From the NCBI GenBank assembly GCA_937943605.1, contig CALEAW010000045.1:3538-67537 (forward strand): DNA of 64,000 nt. Direction: 5' to 3'. The translations under genes were made by a program, and so were the position numbers. This DNA comes from an uncultured Sutterella sp. (GTDB taxonomy: Bacteria; Pseudomonadota; Gammaproteobacteria; Burkholderiales; Burkholderiaceae_F). This document shows, in pieces, positions 17,543 through 26,717 of this stretch. Numbering within the stretch: the stretch's first letter is position 1; the number at the start of each line of letters is the position of its first letter. The notes under the pieces are model-generated. The model searched no databases. It was given only the letters and a program-made list of their open reading frames with translations, and had not been told where the DNA came from.

Positions 17543-20140
17543 TTAGCTCGCCGCCTTTTCAACGTCGAACGTGAATCGACCGTCAGGCGCATTGACGTGG
17601 ATCGTATCACCAGGACCCGCGCGGCCTTCGAGCATGACCATCGCTAACGGATTTTCAACGTACTCTTGGATTGCACGCTTCAAGGGACGTGCACCATAGT
17701 GCGGATCAAACCCTACGTCAGAGAGCTTATCAAGCGCCGCATCGCTCACATCCAACTTGATATCCTGCGACGCAACACGCGCCTCTAAGAGCTTCAACTG
17801 GATCTTCGCAATACGACGAATCGCTTCGCCACCCAACGAGTTGAAGATCACGATTTCGTCGATACGGTTGATGAATTCAGGACGGAAATGATCCTTCACT
17901 TCACTCATGACCGCAGCCTTCACACTTTCGCGCGATTCGCCAATCATTTCCTGAATTTCGCTCGACCCTAAGTTCGACGTCATCACAATGACGGTGTTCT
18001 TAAAGTCAACCGTGCGACCCTGACCATCCGTCATACGACCGTCGTCCAAGACCTGCAGCAACACATTGAAAACGTCTGGATGGGCTTTTTCAACTTCGTC
18101 GAGCAAAATCACGGCGTACGGATGACGACGCACAGCTTCAGTGAGGTAACCCCCTTCTTCATAACCCACATAGCCCGGAGGCGCCCCAATGAGACGAGCG
18201 ACGCTGTGCTTTTCCATGAATTCACTCATGTCAATACGCACCATGGCGTCCTCTGTATCAAAGAGGAACTGCGCCAAAGCCTTCGTGAGCTCGGTCTTAC
18301 CGACACCCGTAGGCCCTAAGAACAAGAAGCTACCGTACGGACGGTTCGGATCCGACAGCCCAGCGCGGCTACGCAGAATTGTTTCAGCAACACGACGCAC
18401 CGCTTCGTCTTGGCCAATCACACGGTCACTGAGCGCTTCCTTCATATGAAGGAGCTTTTGACGTTCGCCTTCCATCATCTTGGAGACCGGAATCCCCGTG
18501 GCACGGCTCACGACTTCAGCGATTTCTTCAGCCCCCACACTGGTACGCAAGAGCTTTGGCTTTTCAGCAGACTCATTCGACTCAGCGCTTTCGGCCTTCT
18601 TCAGACGTTCTTCGAGTTTAGGCAACACGGCATACTGAAGCTCTGCGAGCTTTTCGTACTGCGCCGTTCGACGATACTCTTCCATCTGATGGCGCGTTCG
18701 GTCAATTTCATCGCGCACACTCTTGGCACCCAAGGCTTCGCTCTTTTCTTTTTTCCAGACTTCTTCAAGATCGGCGTATTCACGAGACAACTTCGTGATT
18801 TCGTCTTCGATCGCTTGAAGGCGCTTCTTCGACGCATCGTCCGTTTCTTTTTTCATCGCTTCGCGTTCGATCTTCAGCTGAATCAGTCGACGATCAAGTT
18901 TGTCGAGCGCTTCAGGCTTACTGTCGATTTCCATCTTGACGCGCGCAGCCGCTTCGTCGATCAAGTCAATGGCCTTATCGGGTAAGAAGCGATCCGTGAT
19001 ATAGCGGTTCGAGAGTTCAGCCGCAGCCACAATCGCAGGGTCCGTAATTTCAACCCCGTGATGCGCTTCATAGCGTTCCTGAAGACCACGCAAAATCGCG
19101 ATCGTATCTTCTACGCTCGGCTCATCAATCAAAACCTTCTGGAAACGACGCTCAAGCGCAGCATCCTTTTCGACATACTTGCGGTATTCGTCCAAGGTGG
19201 TTGCACCAATCACATGCAGTTCACCACGCGACAACGCGGGTTTAAGCATGTTGCCAGCATCCATCGATCCCTCGGTCTTGCCGGCCCCCACCACCGTATG
19301 GAGTTCGTCAATAAAGAGGATGATATTGCCCGACTCTGCCGTCACTTCCTTCAAGAGCTTCTTGAGACGCTCTTCGAATTCACCACGATACTTAGCACCT
19401 GCGATGAGCCCTGCCATATCGAGCGAGAGCACACGTTTTCCACGCAAGCTATCAGGCACCTCGTTATTGACAATACGCTGAGCCAAACCTTCGACCACAG
19501 CCGTCTTACCAACGCCAGGTTCACCGATCAACACGGGGTTATTTTTGCTACGACGCTGCAAAATCTGCATCGTGCGGCGAATTTCGTCGTCACGACCGAT
19601 CACTGGGTCCAACTTCCCTTGGCGAGCGCGTTCGGTCAAATCCACCGTGTACTTCTTGAGGGCTTCACGCTGGTTTTCAGCATCGGGATTATCCGCCTTA
19701 TCGCCCCCACGCACCGTCGTGATCGCAGCTTCAATGGCGCTACGGGTGAGCCCCGCTTGCTTTGCTAAGCGACCAGCTTCACTACGATCTTCAGTCAAAG
19801 CCAAGAGAAGCATTTCAGTCGAAATATATTCGTCGCCACGCTTCATGGCTTCTTTTTCGGTGAGGTTCAAAAGGCTAATGAGTTCGCGCGAAACTTGCAC
19901 GTCGCCGCCCGTCCCGGAGACCTTGGGGAGACGTTCGACGGCGGCATTGATTTCGCGCGTTAACGTTTGCACATTGACGCCTGCACGTTCGAGAAGACTA
20001 CGACTTGCTCCCTCACCATCCGCAAGGACGGCAGCGAGCAAATGCACTGGCTCAATGTACTGATTGTCATGAGCAAGCGCTTGAGACTGAGCTTCACCCA
20101 GTGCTTCTTGGAATTTTGTTGTTAACTTGTCTTGACGCAT
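17543..20140 (-). CDS. clpB: Protein disaggregase ClpB
   Basis: Hsp100 AAA+ ring ATPase that works with DnaK to dissolve protein aggregates. At 865 residues it is full length. It has an N-domain (1-145), NBD1 with Walker A GEPGVGKT and Walker B ILFIDELH, a long Glu/Lys-rich coiled-coil middle domain (about 400-530), and NBD2 with GPTGVGKT and VILLDEVEKAHPDVFN. The ATG at 20140 has AAGGAA eight bases upstream; the frame is open ten codons further but without support. A sigma-32-type promoter lies about 55 bases upstream. Confidence 0.97.
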   Translation of the reverse strand: MRQDKLTTKFQEALGEAQSQALAHDNQYIEPVHLLAAVLADGEGASRSLLERAGVNVQTLTREINAAVERLPKVSGTGGDVQVSRELISLLNLTEKEAMKRGDEYISTEMLLLALTEDRSEAGRLAKQAGLTRSAIEAAITTVRGGDKADNPDAENQREALKKYTVDLTERARQGKLDPVIGRDDEIRRTMQILQRRSKNNPVLIGEPGVGKTAVVEGLAQRIVNNEVPDSLRGKRVLSLDMAGLIAGAKYRGEFEERLKKLLKEVTAESGNIILFIDELHTVVGAGKTEGSMDAGNMLKPALSRGELHVIGATTLDEYRKYVEKDAALERRFQKVLIDEPSVEDTIAILRGLQERYEAHHGVEITDPAIVAAAELSNRYITDRFLPDKAIDLIDEAAARVKMEIDSKPEALDKLDRRLIQLKIEREAMKKETDDASKKRLQAIEDEITKLSREYADLEEVWKKEKSEALGAKSVRDEIDRTRHQMEEYRRTAQYEKLAELQYAVLPKLEERLKKAESAESNESAEKPKLLRTSVGAEEIAEVVSRATGIPVSKMMEGERQKLLHMKEALSDRVIGQDEAVRRVAETILRSRAGLSDPNRPYGSFLFLGPTGVGKTELTKALAQFLFDTEDAMVRIDMSEFMEKHSVARLIGAPPGYVGYEEGGYLTEAVRRHPYAVILLDEVEKAHPDVFNVLLQVLDDGRMTDGQGRTVDFKNTVIVMTSNLGSSEIQEMIGESRESVKAAVMSEVKDHFRPEFINRIDEIVIFNSLGGEAIRRIAKIQLKLLEARVASQDIKLDVSDAALDKLSDVGFDPHYGARPLKRAIQEYVENPLAMVMLEGRAGPGDTIHVNAPDGRFTFDVEKAAS

Positions 20141-20191
20141 GTGTTGTTCCTTCTTACGGATGACGCGCATCCGTTCATTGATGTCTCTTCG

Positions 20192-20221
20192 TATATGGGG
20201 ATCAACACGTGCTTTTCAACC
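20192..20221 (-). promoter_or_regulatory. Heat-shock (sigma-32/RpoH) promoter of clpB
   Basis: On the minus strand GTTGAAA (minus strand of 20214-20220) is followed after 13 bases by CCCCATATA (minus strand of 20192-20200). This agrees closely with the RpoH consensus CTTGAAA-N11-16-CCCCATNT, and it is placed correctly for clpB. Confidence 0.85.
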
Positions 20222-20297
20222 TTGCAAAAGATTGAAGTTGCTACAGAGTTTTACAGACTTGAAGTGTGCTGTGAGAGCGTGGCGTTTTTGCGTCTAT

Positions 20298-20696
20298 TTA
20301 TGTTAAAAGCACCTTCATCCACCGCCAACCTAGCCACGTACCCATCAATGAACACGTCACATGGGTGACGATATGGCACCCTGCTTGCAAGAAGCGTCCC
20401 GCTTCGATGAACGTAAAAGCCTCAGCAGAGAAGGTTGAAAAAGTGGTAAGGCCACCCAAAAATCCTGTCACGATAAAGAGACGTACAGCGGGTGGGATAT
20501 CTGGCGTCGCTGCTGTCCAGGCAAGTACCAAACCGATCAAAAAGCCGCCTAAGGCATTCGCCACAAGGGTACCCATAGGCATCCAAGTCGTCATAGGATT
20601 GAGCGCGTAGGAGAGCATCCAACGACAAACGGCACCGAGCGCTGCGCCGGTGCCGACTGCCAAGAGAACGAGCCAAATTGGGCCGTCCTTCGTCAC
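20298..20696 (-). CDS. crcB: Fluoride channel CrcB/Fluc
   Basis: Small four-helix membrane protein that lets fluoride out of the cell. The 132 residues show the family motifs GTLVANALGGFLIG (with the pore Asn) and GFLGGLTTFSTFSAE (the central Na+ site and Phe box). Its start overlaps the end of moaE by four bases, so it is the last gene of the thrC-mobB-moeA-moaD-moaE operon. No fluoride riboswitch precedes it; expression probably follows the operon. Confidence 0.93.
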   Translation of the reverse strand: MTKDGPIWLVLLAVGTGAALGAVCRWMLSYALNPMTTWMPMGTLVANALGGFLIGLVLAWTAATPDIPPAVRLFIVTGFLGGLTTFSTFSAEAFTFIEAGRFLQAGCHIVTHVTCSLMGTWLGWRWMKVLLT

Positions 20697-21157
20697 GCTT
20701 CACCCCAACGGGCTTTGGCTTCTTCGTCGCTTTCGCGCGCATCCACCCAATGGTCGCCCTCAGGGGTGCGTTCTTTTTTCCAGAAAGGCGCTTCAGTTTT
20801 GAGCCAATCCATGATGAATTCGCAGGCCTCAAAGGCTTCTTTTCGATGCGCCGACGTAACCACGACGAGCACGATATGTTCACCTACAGCCATCGGACCC
20901 ACACGATGAATCACAGTCACATCGCACACATTCCAACGCGCTCTCGCTCGATCCACAATACCTGCCAAGGCTTTTTCGGTCATCGCGGGGTAGTGTTCGA
21001 GGGTTAAATGAGTCACATTGGCACCATCATTATGATTTCGCACCACACCCACGAAACTCGCCACACCACCCGCTTCAGGACTCTGTGCGATCAAGGCATC
21101 AATTTCTTGACCGGGATCGAAGTCTTCTTCGCTCACGCGAATTTTGGTGATACCCAT
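20693..21157 (-). CDS. moaE: Molybdopterin synthase catalytic subunit MoaE
   Basis: Large subunit of molybdopterin synthase, which moves sulfur from MoaD thiocarboxylate onto cyclic pyranopterin monophosphate. The catalytic Lys/Arg region LKTEAPFWKKE near the C-terminus, and GGVASFVGVVRNHNDG and LEHYPAM earlier, are typical. The ATG at 21157 begins MGITKIRV, just after the moaD stop at 21159; an in-frame start 15 codons upstream would lie inside moaD. Length is 154 residues. Confidence 0.93.
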   Translation of the reverse strand: MGITKIRVSEEDFDPGQEIDALIAQSPEAGGVASFVGVVRNHNDGANVTHLTLEHYPAMTEKALAGIVDRARARWNVCDVTVIHRVGPMAVGEHIVLVVVTSAHRKEAFEACEFIMDWLKTEAPFWKKERTPEGDHWVDARESDEEAKARWGEA

Positions 21158-21158
21158 C

Positions 21159-21416
21159 CTAGCCCCCTGTGACCGGTGGGAAGAACGCGACTTCGTCACC
21201 ATCCTTTATCGAATCCTCAGGATCAGCCATTTCTTGGTTCACCGCCGCACGAATGCGACGCTGATTACCGAGTGCCGTCGCCCACGGTTCACCACGAGAA
21301 CGCAACCAGTCACGCAACGCGCCCGTTGTCGTCACATCATCAGGGACTTCTGGCGTTTCTTCAGCCATATCCATGGCATCGCGCAAGAGCGCAAAATATA
21401 AAATTCGAATCTTCAT
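21159..21416 (-). CDS. moaD: Molybdopterin synthase sulfur carrier subunit MoaD
   Basis: Ubiquitin-fold sulfur carrier of 85 residues, ending in the required GG (FFPPVTGG) that is adenylated and thiocarboxylated. It begins MKIRILYFALLRD, as is usual in the family. Six bases separate it from moeA and one base from the moaE start. Confidence 0.94.
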   Translation of the reverse strand: MKIRILYFALLRDAMDMAEETPEVPDDVTTTGALRDWLRSRGEPWATALGNQRRIRAAVNQEMADPEDSIKDGDEVAFFPPVTGG

Positions 21417-21422
21417 AATAAT

Positions 21423-22628
21423 TTAGGCAAAGAACTGGCAGAAGGGATAGTAGTTGACCATATCGCCTCGAGCGATCGTACCGCCCACCGGGATATCAAC
21501 CAAACCGTCGCCCCAAGCGCAAGATGAGAGCACCTGAGAGTTTTGCGTGGGATAGATATCTAAACCACCGTCATTATTGCGGCGCACGCGGACAAACTCT
21601 TGACGTTCGCCTGGCTTTGTCCATTCAAAGTCTGCACGCACGGCCATGGGCTTCACATCGATATCGGTCAAACCCATCGTGCGAAGGAGATAGGGGCGCG
21701 CCATCATCAAGAAGACCACAAAGCCTGCAACGGGATTGCCTGGACAACCAATAAAGGGCACACCGCGCACTTCACCAAAGGCCAACGGCTTACCGGGCTT
21801 CAAGCGTACACGCCACACATTGAGTGAGCCCAAAGCTTCAACAGCGGGCTTGATATGGTCTTCTTCACCCACACTCATGCCGCCCGTCGTTAAAATCACA
21901 TCGGCCGAACCCGCTGCACGTTCAAAGGCTTCAATCGTAGCCTCTAAAGTATCTGGGACATTACCCAAATCCAGGGCTTCGCAGCCGAGCTCTTGTAACA
22001 AGCTACGAATCATAAAGCGGTTGGAGTTATAGATACCCCCTGGAGGCAACGGTTCGCCAGGCTGCACCAATTCGTCACCCGCAAAGAAAATGCCTACGCG
22101 AAGACGACGATAGACCTTGACGTAAGCGCGACCAATCGAAGCCACCATACCGATGGCAGCGGGCGTCAAACGGTCGCCCTTTTTCATGACCACGCTACCT
22201 TGCTTCACGTCAGAACCACGACGACGCACCCATGCCCCTTCACGAACCGCTTTCGTAAAGCGAATCCCTTCTGGCGTCACTTCAACATCCTCTTGCGGGA
22301 CGATCGTATCAGCACCTTCAGGCATCGGCGCACCCGTAAAGATACGCGCCACCGACCCTTCTTCTAAAGCGCCGCCCACTTCACCAGCGGCAATACGCGC
22401 AGAAACGGGTAACGTCACTGGCGTCTCTTCTGAGGCGCCAGCGAGTTCAGCCGCACGGACGGCATAGCCGTCCATCTGAGAATTGTCCCAGCCAGGCACC
22501 GCGATCGGGCTCACAATATCTTCAGCGAGCACACGATGCGTGGAATAAAGAAGAGGAACCGTTTCCAGTCCCTCCACTGGTGTCGCCTTTTCAAGAAGAC
22601 GACTTAGCGCTTCAGCGTAAGTGATCAT
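21423..22628 (-). CDS. moeA: Molybdopterin molybdenumtransferase MoeA
   Basis: Inserts molybdate into adenylylated molybdopterin. At 401 residues it is full length. Family blocks include PGWDNSQMDGYAVRA near the N-terminus, GAPMPEGADTIVPQEDV, the MoCF/MogA-like domain with ILTTGGMSVGEEDHIKPAVE and LKPGKPLAFGEVRGVPFIGCPGNPVAGFV, and a C-terminal beta barrel. Its start overlaps the mobB stop by four bases. Confidence 0.96.
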   Translation of the reverse strand: MITYAEALSRLLEKATPVEGLETVPLLYSTHRVLAEDIVSPIAVPGWDNSQMDGYAVRAAELAGASEETPVTLPVSARIAAGEVGGALEEGSVARIFTGAPMPEGADTIVPQEDVEVTPEGIRFTKAVREGAWVRRRGSDVKQGSVVMKKGDRLTPAAIGMVASIGRAYVKVYRRLRVGIFFAGDELVQPGEPLPPGGIYNSNRFMIRSLLQELGCEALDLGNVPDTLEATIEAFERAAGSADVILTTGGMSVGEEDHIKPAVEALGSLNVWRVRLKPGKPLAFGEVRGVPFIGCPGNPVAGFVVFLMMARPYLLRTMGLTDIDVKPMAVRADFEWTKPGERQEFVRVRRNNDGGLDIYPTQNSQVLSSCAWGDGLVDIPVGGTIARGDMVNYYPFCQFFA

Positions 22629-23116
22629 AAAGACTCAATAAAATCTGCTACAGCTTCAATATCGTTAATGTCGAGTCGAGGGACGCTCACACCAGGCTCA
22701 TCCCAGTCCGTCGCGACCGCCACCACATCGTCATGCGTGGCGGCAAGGAGCGGTTGAGACTTCGAACACGACGCTCGTCGAACTTCAATTTTAGGGAATG
22801 CGCCTTCGTTTTTAAAGCCTTCCACCAAAATGATATCGACCGCCTCAAACTTCTGAAGCAACGCGTCCACCGAGGCTTGTTGCGGTGTCTCAACCAACAT
22901 CGCCCAACGCGCATCGGTACGCACAATAACTTGGCTGGCGCCAGCCTCACGGTAGCGCCAGCTGTCTTTACCCGGCTTATCCATATCAAAGCCGTGATGC
23001 GCATCTTTGAGCGCGGCAACACGAAAGCCGCGACGTGTTAATGACGCCGCGACTTGTGTCGCCAGGGTGGTTTTTCCGCTACCGGAAAAACCAATAAACC
23101 CCACGGTTTTAGGCAT
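22625..23116 (-). CDS. mobB: Molybdopterin-guanine dinucleotide adapter protein MobB
   Basis: P-loop GTPase that assists MobA in making the guanine dinucleotide form of the cofactor. The N-terminal Walker A GFSGSGKTTLATQVA, the DAHHGFDMDKPGKDSWRYREAGA segment, and VEGFKNEGAFPKIEVRR are diagnostic. Length is 163 residues. It overlaps the thrC-like gene by eight bases. mobA is not in the window. Confidence 0.93.
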   Translation of the reverse strand: MPKTVGFIGFSGSGKTTLATQVAASLTRRGFRVAALKDAHHGFDMDKPGKDSWRYREAGASQVIVRTDARWAMLVETPQQASVDALLQKFEAVDIILVEGFKNEGAFPKIEVRRASCSKSQPLLAATHDDVVAVATDWDEPGVSVPRLDINDIEAVADFIESL

Positions 23117-24545
23117 TCCCTACCCCAGTCATGCGATCAATTTCTTCGCGCACCGCAGCGCTACAAGCAGGCAACTGCACTTTGCGCTGAGGACGATCAA
23201 AGACATCAGCAAAATCTTCGGGCGGCGGCACCACATGACCCGTCGCCTGTTTGACCATGCGCGGGAACTTCACAGGCTGTACCGTTTCCACGCAAATGGT
23301 CTTGACACCAACCGGGTGGAGATAGATACCCGAGAAGAGCGCGTCAGCCGTGTGCGGGTCCACATACGTATCGTATTCAAGATGCATCTGCTCGATGACT
23401 TCAAGACGATTCGGATGGTTGGACGAGCCAGACACCACACCGCTCATACGAACCTTGCGGAATTCTTCTGCCGTCAACGTAAATTCGCCCTTCGTTTCCA
23501 AGTCGTGCGCAAGCGCTTTCACGCGTTCGCCATCACGCCCCAGCACGTCAAAAAGGAAGCGCTCGAAGCTCGCAGCACGAGAAATGTCGGTCGAGGGCGA
23601 TGACGTCGCAATCGTTTCGTTCGAGGGCTTTGGCGCATAGCGACCCGTACGCAAGAATTCGTCCATCGCATCGTTTTCATTCGTGCACACAATGAGACGC
23701 ATCACAGGGAGTCCCATCTGCTTAGCTACCCAGCAGGCATACGCGTTACCGAAGTTGCCACCTGGCACCGCAAAGACCACTTCTTCGCCCACATACTGCA
23801 CAGCCTTCAAGTAGCCATAGAAGTAGTAGACAATCTGCGCCACAATACGCGCCCAAAGCACTGAGTTAATCGCACCCAAGCCTCGCGACTGAGCGTATTC
23901 TCGATCTTCCAAAATCGAACGCACAATATCCTGGCATTCGTCGAACGTGCCATTGATTTCGATATTCTCAACGTTCTCGTCTTGGTTTGAATAGAGTTGT
24001 GCAGCCTGGAACTGGCTCATGCGATCCTTCGGCGACAACATGATGACGCGGATATTCTTGTGGCCACCAAAAGCAGCTTCAGCCGAGGCGCCCATGTCCC
24101 CCGTCGTGGCGCCCAAAAGGGTGCGAGGACGACCAGAAGCGAACTTCGCATCAAAGAGACGAGCCAAGAACTGCATCGCGATGTCGTCAAAGGCCAAAGA
24201 GGGGCCATTCGACAATTCCAAAAGACCCACGTGGTCGTGGAGCCACTTGAGCGTTACAACTTCATCATTGTCAAACAAGTGACGCGTGTGAACGAAATTA
24301 TTGGGCTGATAGGTTTCACCACAAATACGCCACAACTCGGTCTTATCGATTTCTTCCGCAAAAAGTCGAATCACCTCAAAAGCCAATGAGGCATACGAAA
24401 GTCCACGCCAGGTCTGAAGCGTATGCGCATCGACCTTCGGGAACTGCGCAGGGACATACAGTCCACCGTCAGCCGCATAGCCTTCGAACAGAATGTCACT
24501 GAACGAAAGGCTCGTTCCCTGACCGCGGGTAGAAATATATTTCAT
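23109..24545 (-). CDS. thrC: Threonine synthase homologue lacking the PLP lysine
   Basis: A 478-residue fold-type II PLP enzyme homologue, matching the threonine synthase family over its whole length (N-terminal MKYISTRGQG, then VFAVPGGNFGNAYACWVAKQMGLP and SSPSTDISRAASFERF). Threonine synthase binds PLP through the Lys of a GPTLAFKD motif. Here the segment reads GPSLAFDD, with Asp at residue 120 (codon checked, GAC), and the phosphate loop is GATTGDMGAS instead of GATSGDTG. It is either a non-catalytic relic or a protein with a new role. The ATG at 24545 has GGAGG five bases upstream. The position next to moeA is the usual one for thrC, but hom is absent. Confidence 0.8.
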   Translation of the reverse strand: MKYISTRGQGTSLSFSDILFEGYAADGGLYVPAQFPKVDAHTLQTWRGLSYASLAFEVIRLFAEEIDKTELWRICGETYQPNNFVHTRHLFDNDEVVTLKWLHDHVGLLELSNGPSLAFDDIAMQFLARLFDAKFASGRPRTLLGATTGDMGASAEAAFGGHKNIRVIMLSPKDRMSQFQAAQLYSNQDENVENIEINGTFDECQDIVRSILEDREYAQSRGLGAINSVLWARIVAQIVYYFYGYLKAVQYVGEEVVFAVPGGNFGNAYACWVAKQMGLPVMRLIVCTNENDAMDEFLRTGRYAPKPSNETIATSSPSTDISRAASFERFLFDVLGRDGERVKALAHDLETKGEFTLTAEEFRKVRMSGVVSGSSNHPNRLEVIEQMHLEYDTYVDPHTADALFSGIYLHPVGVKTICVETVQPVKFPRMVKQATGHVVPPPEDFADVFDRPQRKVQLPACSAAVREEIDRMTGVGNA

Positions 24546-24814
24546 GCAACCTCCTTCAATCAAAGGGGGAAATTAGTGGTGTCGCTTCCATTGAGCGACG
24601 ATAAAGTCATACTACCCGAAAATAATTCTCAATAAGCTTCATATCGCGAAAAATAAAGGGTTACTAGACTTTAGACCTATAACGAAATGATGACACTTTT
24701 TTGAAAAGATGGGCTAATCAAGGACTTTCTTTTGATGGATTGATCATTTGAGTCATACACGTTCAACAATCAACCTCTACAATGAACTCAACACACATGA
24801 CATAGAGGTGAGCC

Positions 24815-26650
24815 ATGCCGCTACCCAAACAACCAACAAAACGTGGTGACTTATTGTCGGACTATGGTCCCGAAGTCACTGACGTCCCCGTAACGCCCAA
24901 GAAGGCCGTTGCCACGAAGAAAAAGACATTAACGAAGACGACTGACATATCAACCACCGACGTTGACGTGGTTACATTGCCTTCTAGCAAAACAGAAGCA
25001 TCAAAACCCACGGCCGAAACGAAGGTCAAAACTGCGACAAAGAAAACGACGAAAGCAACCCAACCTTCGACGCGTAAAACAAAAGCCGCTGAGGACGTGG
25101 TCGTTGCAGCAACCAAGGTTGCAAAGCCTAAACGTACACGCAAGGCGACTCAGCCTGAAGCGCCTATTGAAGCACTGTCTGACGCTCTCGTCACGCCGAC
25201 CGAAGCGCCTACTCCGAAAGAAGATATTAAGTCGTCACCCCGTCGTGGTCGTGCTGCGACGCCAAGCAACAAGCGTAAACTCTTTGTCCTTGATACCAAC
25301 GTACTGATTCACGATCCGTTAAGTATCTTCCGCTTTGCCGAGCACGATGTCTTCTTACCGATGACGGTACTTGAAGAACTCGACAATCATAAAAAAGGCA
25401 CGAGCGACGTTGCCCGTAATGCGCGTACCGTCAGTCGTAATCTTGACCAACTCATGGAGTTGCACGGTTCGGATCTCACAGAAGGCGTCCCTCTCAATTT
25501 ATTAGGCAATAAAGAAGCCACAGGGCGTCTCTTCTTTGAAACGCGTACGATCACCGCTCCGATTCCCGATGCGCTACCCACCTTCAAGGGTGACAATCGC
25601 ATTCTGGCTGTCGTCAAGGGGGTCGAGGTCGCCTTCCCTCACCTTGCAGTCGTGTTAGTCAGTAAAGACATTAACATGCGTATCAAGGCAACGACCTTGA
25701 ACATCCCGGCTGAAGATTATCTTTCGGACAAGGTGCTCGACGACACCGATATGCTCTACACCGGTCGAATGGTATTGCCTAAAGACTTTTGGGCGCAGTG
25801 CGACCAAAATCTCAAGTCGTGGCAAGACGATGGCACGACCTACTATCGCTTTGAAGCGCTCGACGCACATCGCTATATCGTGAATATGTGTCTCACGATT
25901 GAAGGTGATCCTGACTTTATGGCGATTGTCACGAGTGTAGAAGATCGACTCGTCACCATTCGTTTGTTGCGCGACTATCGCTCGCGTCTCAAGGTTTGGG
26001 GCATTCATGCACGTAACGCCGAACAAAACATGGCGCTCAACCTCTTGACAGACCCTGAGATTGACTTCGTCACACTTTTAGGTCAAGCAGGCACTGGTAA
26101 AACCTTGATGACCCTTGCTGCGGCACTCACGCAAACGATTGACGAACGCCGTTTCTCTGAAATCATCGTTACGCGTGCGACAGTCAGCGTAGGTGAAGAT
26201 ATTGGTTTCTTGCCTGGCACCGAAGAAGAAAAGATGGCACCTTGGATGGGCGCGCTTGAAGACAATCTTGAAGTGCTTCATCGCTCTGAAGGTAACACTG
26301 GTGGCGAATGGGGGCGTCAAGCCACTTTAGATCTGATCAAAGCACGCATTCGTGTCAAATCGATGAGCTTTATGCGTGGCCGTACCTTCTTAAAGAAGTT
26401 CGTGATTATCGATGAAGCCCAAAACTTGAGCCCGAAGCAAATGAAGACCCTCATTACGCGTGCGGGTCCTGGCACCAAGATCGTTTGCTTAGGCAATATC
26501 GCGCAGATCGACACGCCTTATCTGACAGAAGGCAGTTCTGGACTTACCTATGTCGTTGAACGCTTCCAAGGATGGCCACATGCTGCAACGATTACGCTGA
26601 CCCGAGGGGAACGCTCTCGCCTAGCGGAATTTGCGACGGAAGTGTTGTAA
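24815..26650 (+). CDS. PIN domain and PhoH-like ATPase fusion protein
   Basis: Two-domain protein (PhoH2/VapC-PhoH-like layout) of 611 residues, predicted to couple an RNase to an ATPase/helicase. The PIN domain spans about 155-290 (LFVLDTNVLIHDP, LEELDNHKKG, GDNRILA, VLVSKDINMR). The PhoH ATPase lies in the C-terminal half with Walker A LLGQAGTGKT and Walker B FVIIDEAQNLSPKQMKTL. Residues 1-150 are a low-complexity Lys/Thr/Ala-rich tail, probably disordered and nucleic-acid binding. An AGAGGTG binding site precedes the ATG. It is divergent from the thrC-like gene and the last gene before the CRISPR locus. Confidence 0.9.
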   Translation: MPLPKQPTKRGDLLSDYGPEVTDVPVTPKKAVATKKKTLTKTTDISTTDVDVVTLPSSKTEASKPTAETKVKTATKKTTKATQPSTRKTKAAEDVVVAATKVAKPKRTRKATQPEAPIEALSDALVTPTEAPTPKEDIKSSPRRGRAATPSNKRKLFVLDTNVLIHDPLSIFRFAEHDVFLPMTVLEELDNHKKGTSDVARNARTVSRNLDQLMELHGSDLTEGVPLNLLGNKEATGRLFFETRTITAPIPDALPTFKGDNRILAVVKGVEVAFPHLAVVLVSKDINMRIKATTLNIPAEDYLSDKVLDDTDMLYTGRMVLPKDFWAQCDQNLKSWQDDGTTYYRFEALDAHRYIVNMCLTIEGDPDFMAIVTSVEDRLVTIRLLRDYRSRLKVWGIHARNAEQNMALNLLTDPEIDFVTLLGQAGTGKTLMTLAAALTQTIDERRFSEIIVTRATVSVGEDIGFLPGTEEEKMAPWMGALEDNLEVLHRSEGNTGGEWGRQATLDLIKARIRVKSMSFMRGRTFLKKFVIIDEAQNLSPKQMKTLITRAGPGTKIVCLGNIAQIDTPYLTEGSSGLTYVVERFQGWPHAATITLTRGERSRLAEFATEVL

Positions 26651-26682
26651 AACAACAATTCCCTTGCCGCAAGAAATGAAAC

Positions 26683-26711
26683 TTGATTTTTATCGCTCTA
26701 TAGACTAATAT
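26683..26711 (+). promoter_or_regulatory. Promoter of the tracrRNA
   Basis: TTGATT (26683-26688) and TAATAT (26706-26711) are 17 bases apart, a good sigma-70 arrangement. It predicts transcription start near 26718, immediately before the anti-repeat. Confidence 0.65.
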
Positions 26712-26717
26712 GTCAGT

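Noticed and set aside
20698..20760. Fluoride riboswitch upstream of crcB
   Set aside because: The upstream sequence is moaE coding sequence and lacks the riboswitch core; crcB overlaps moaE.
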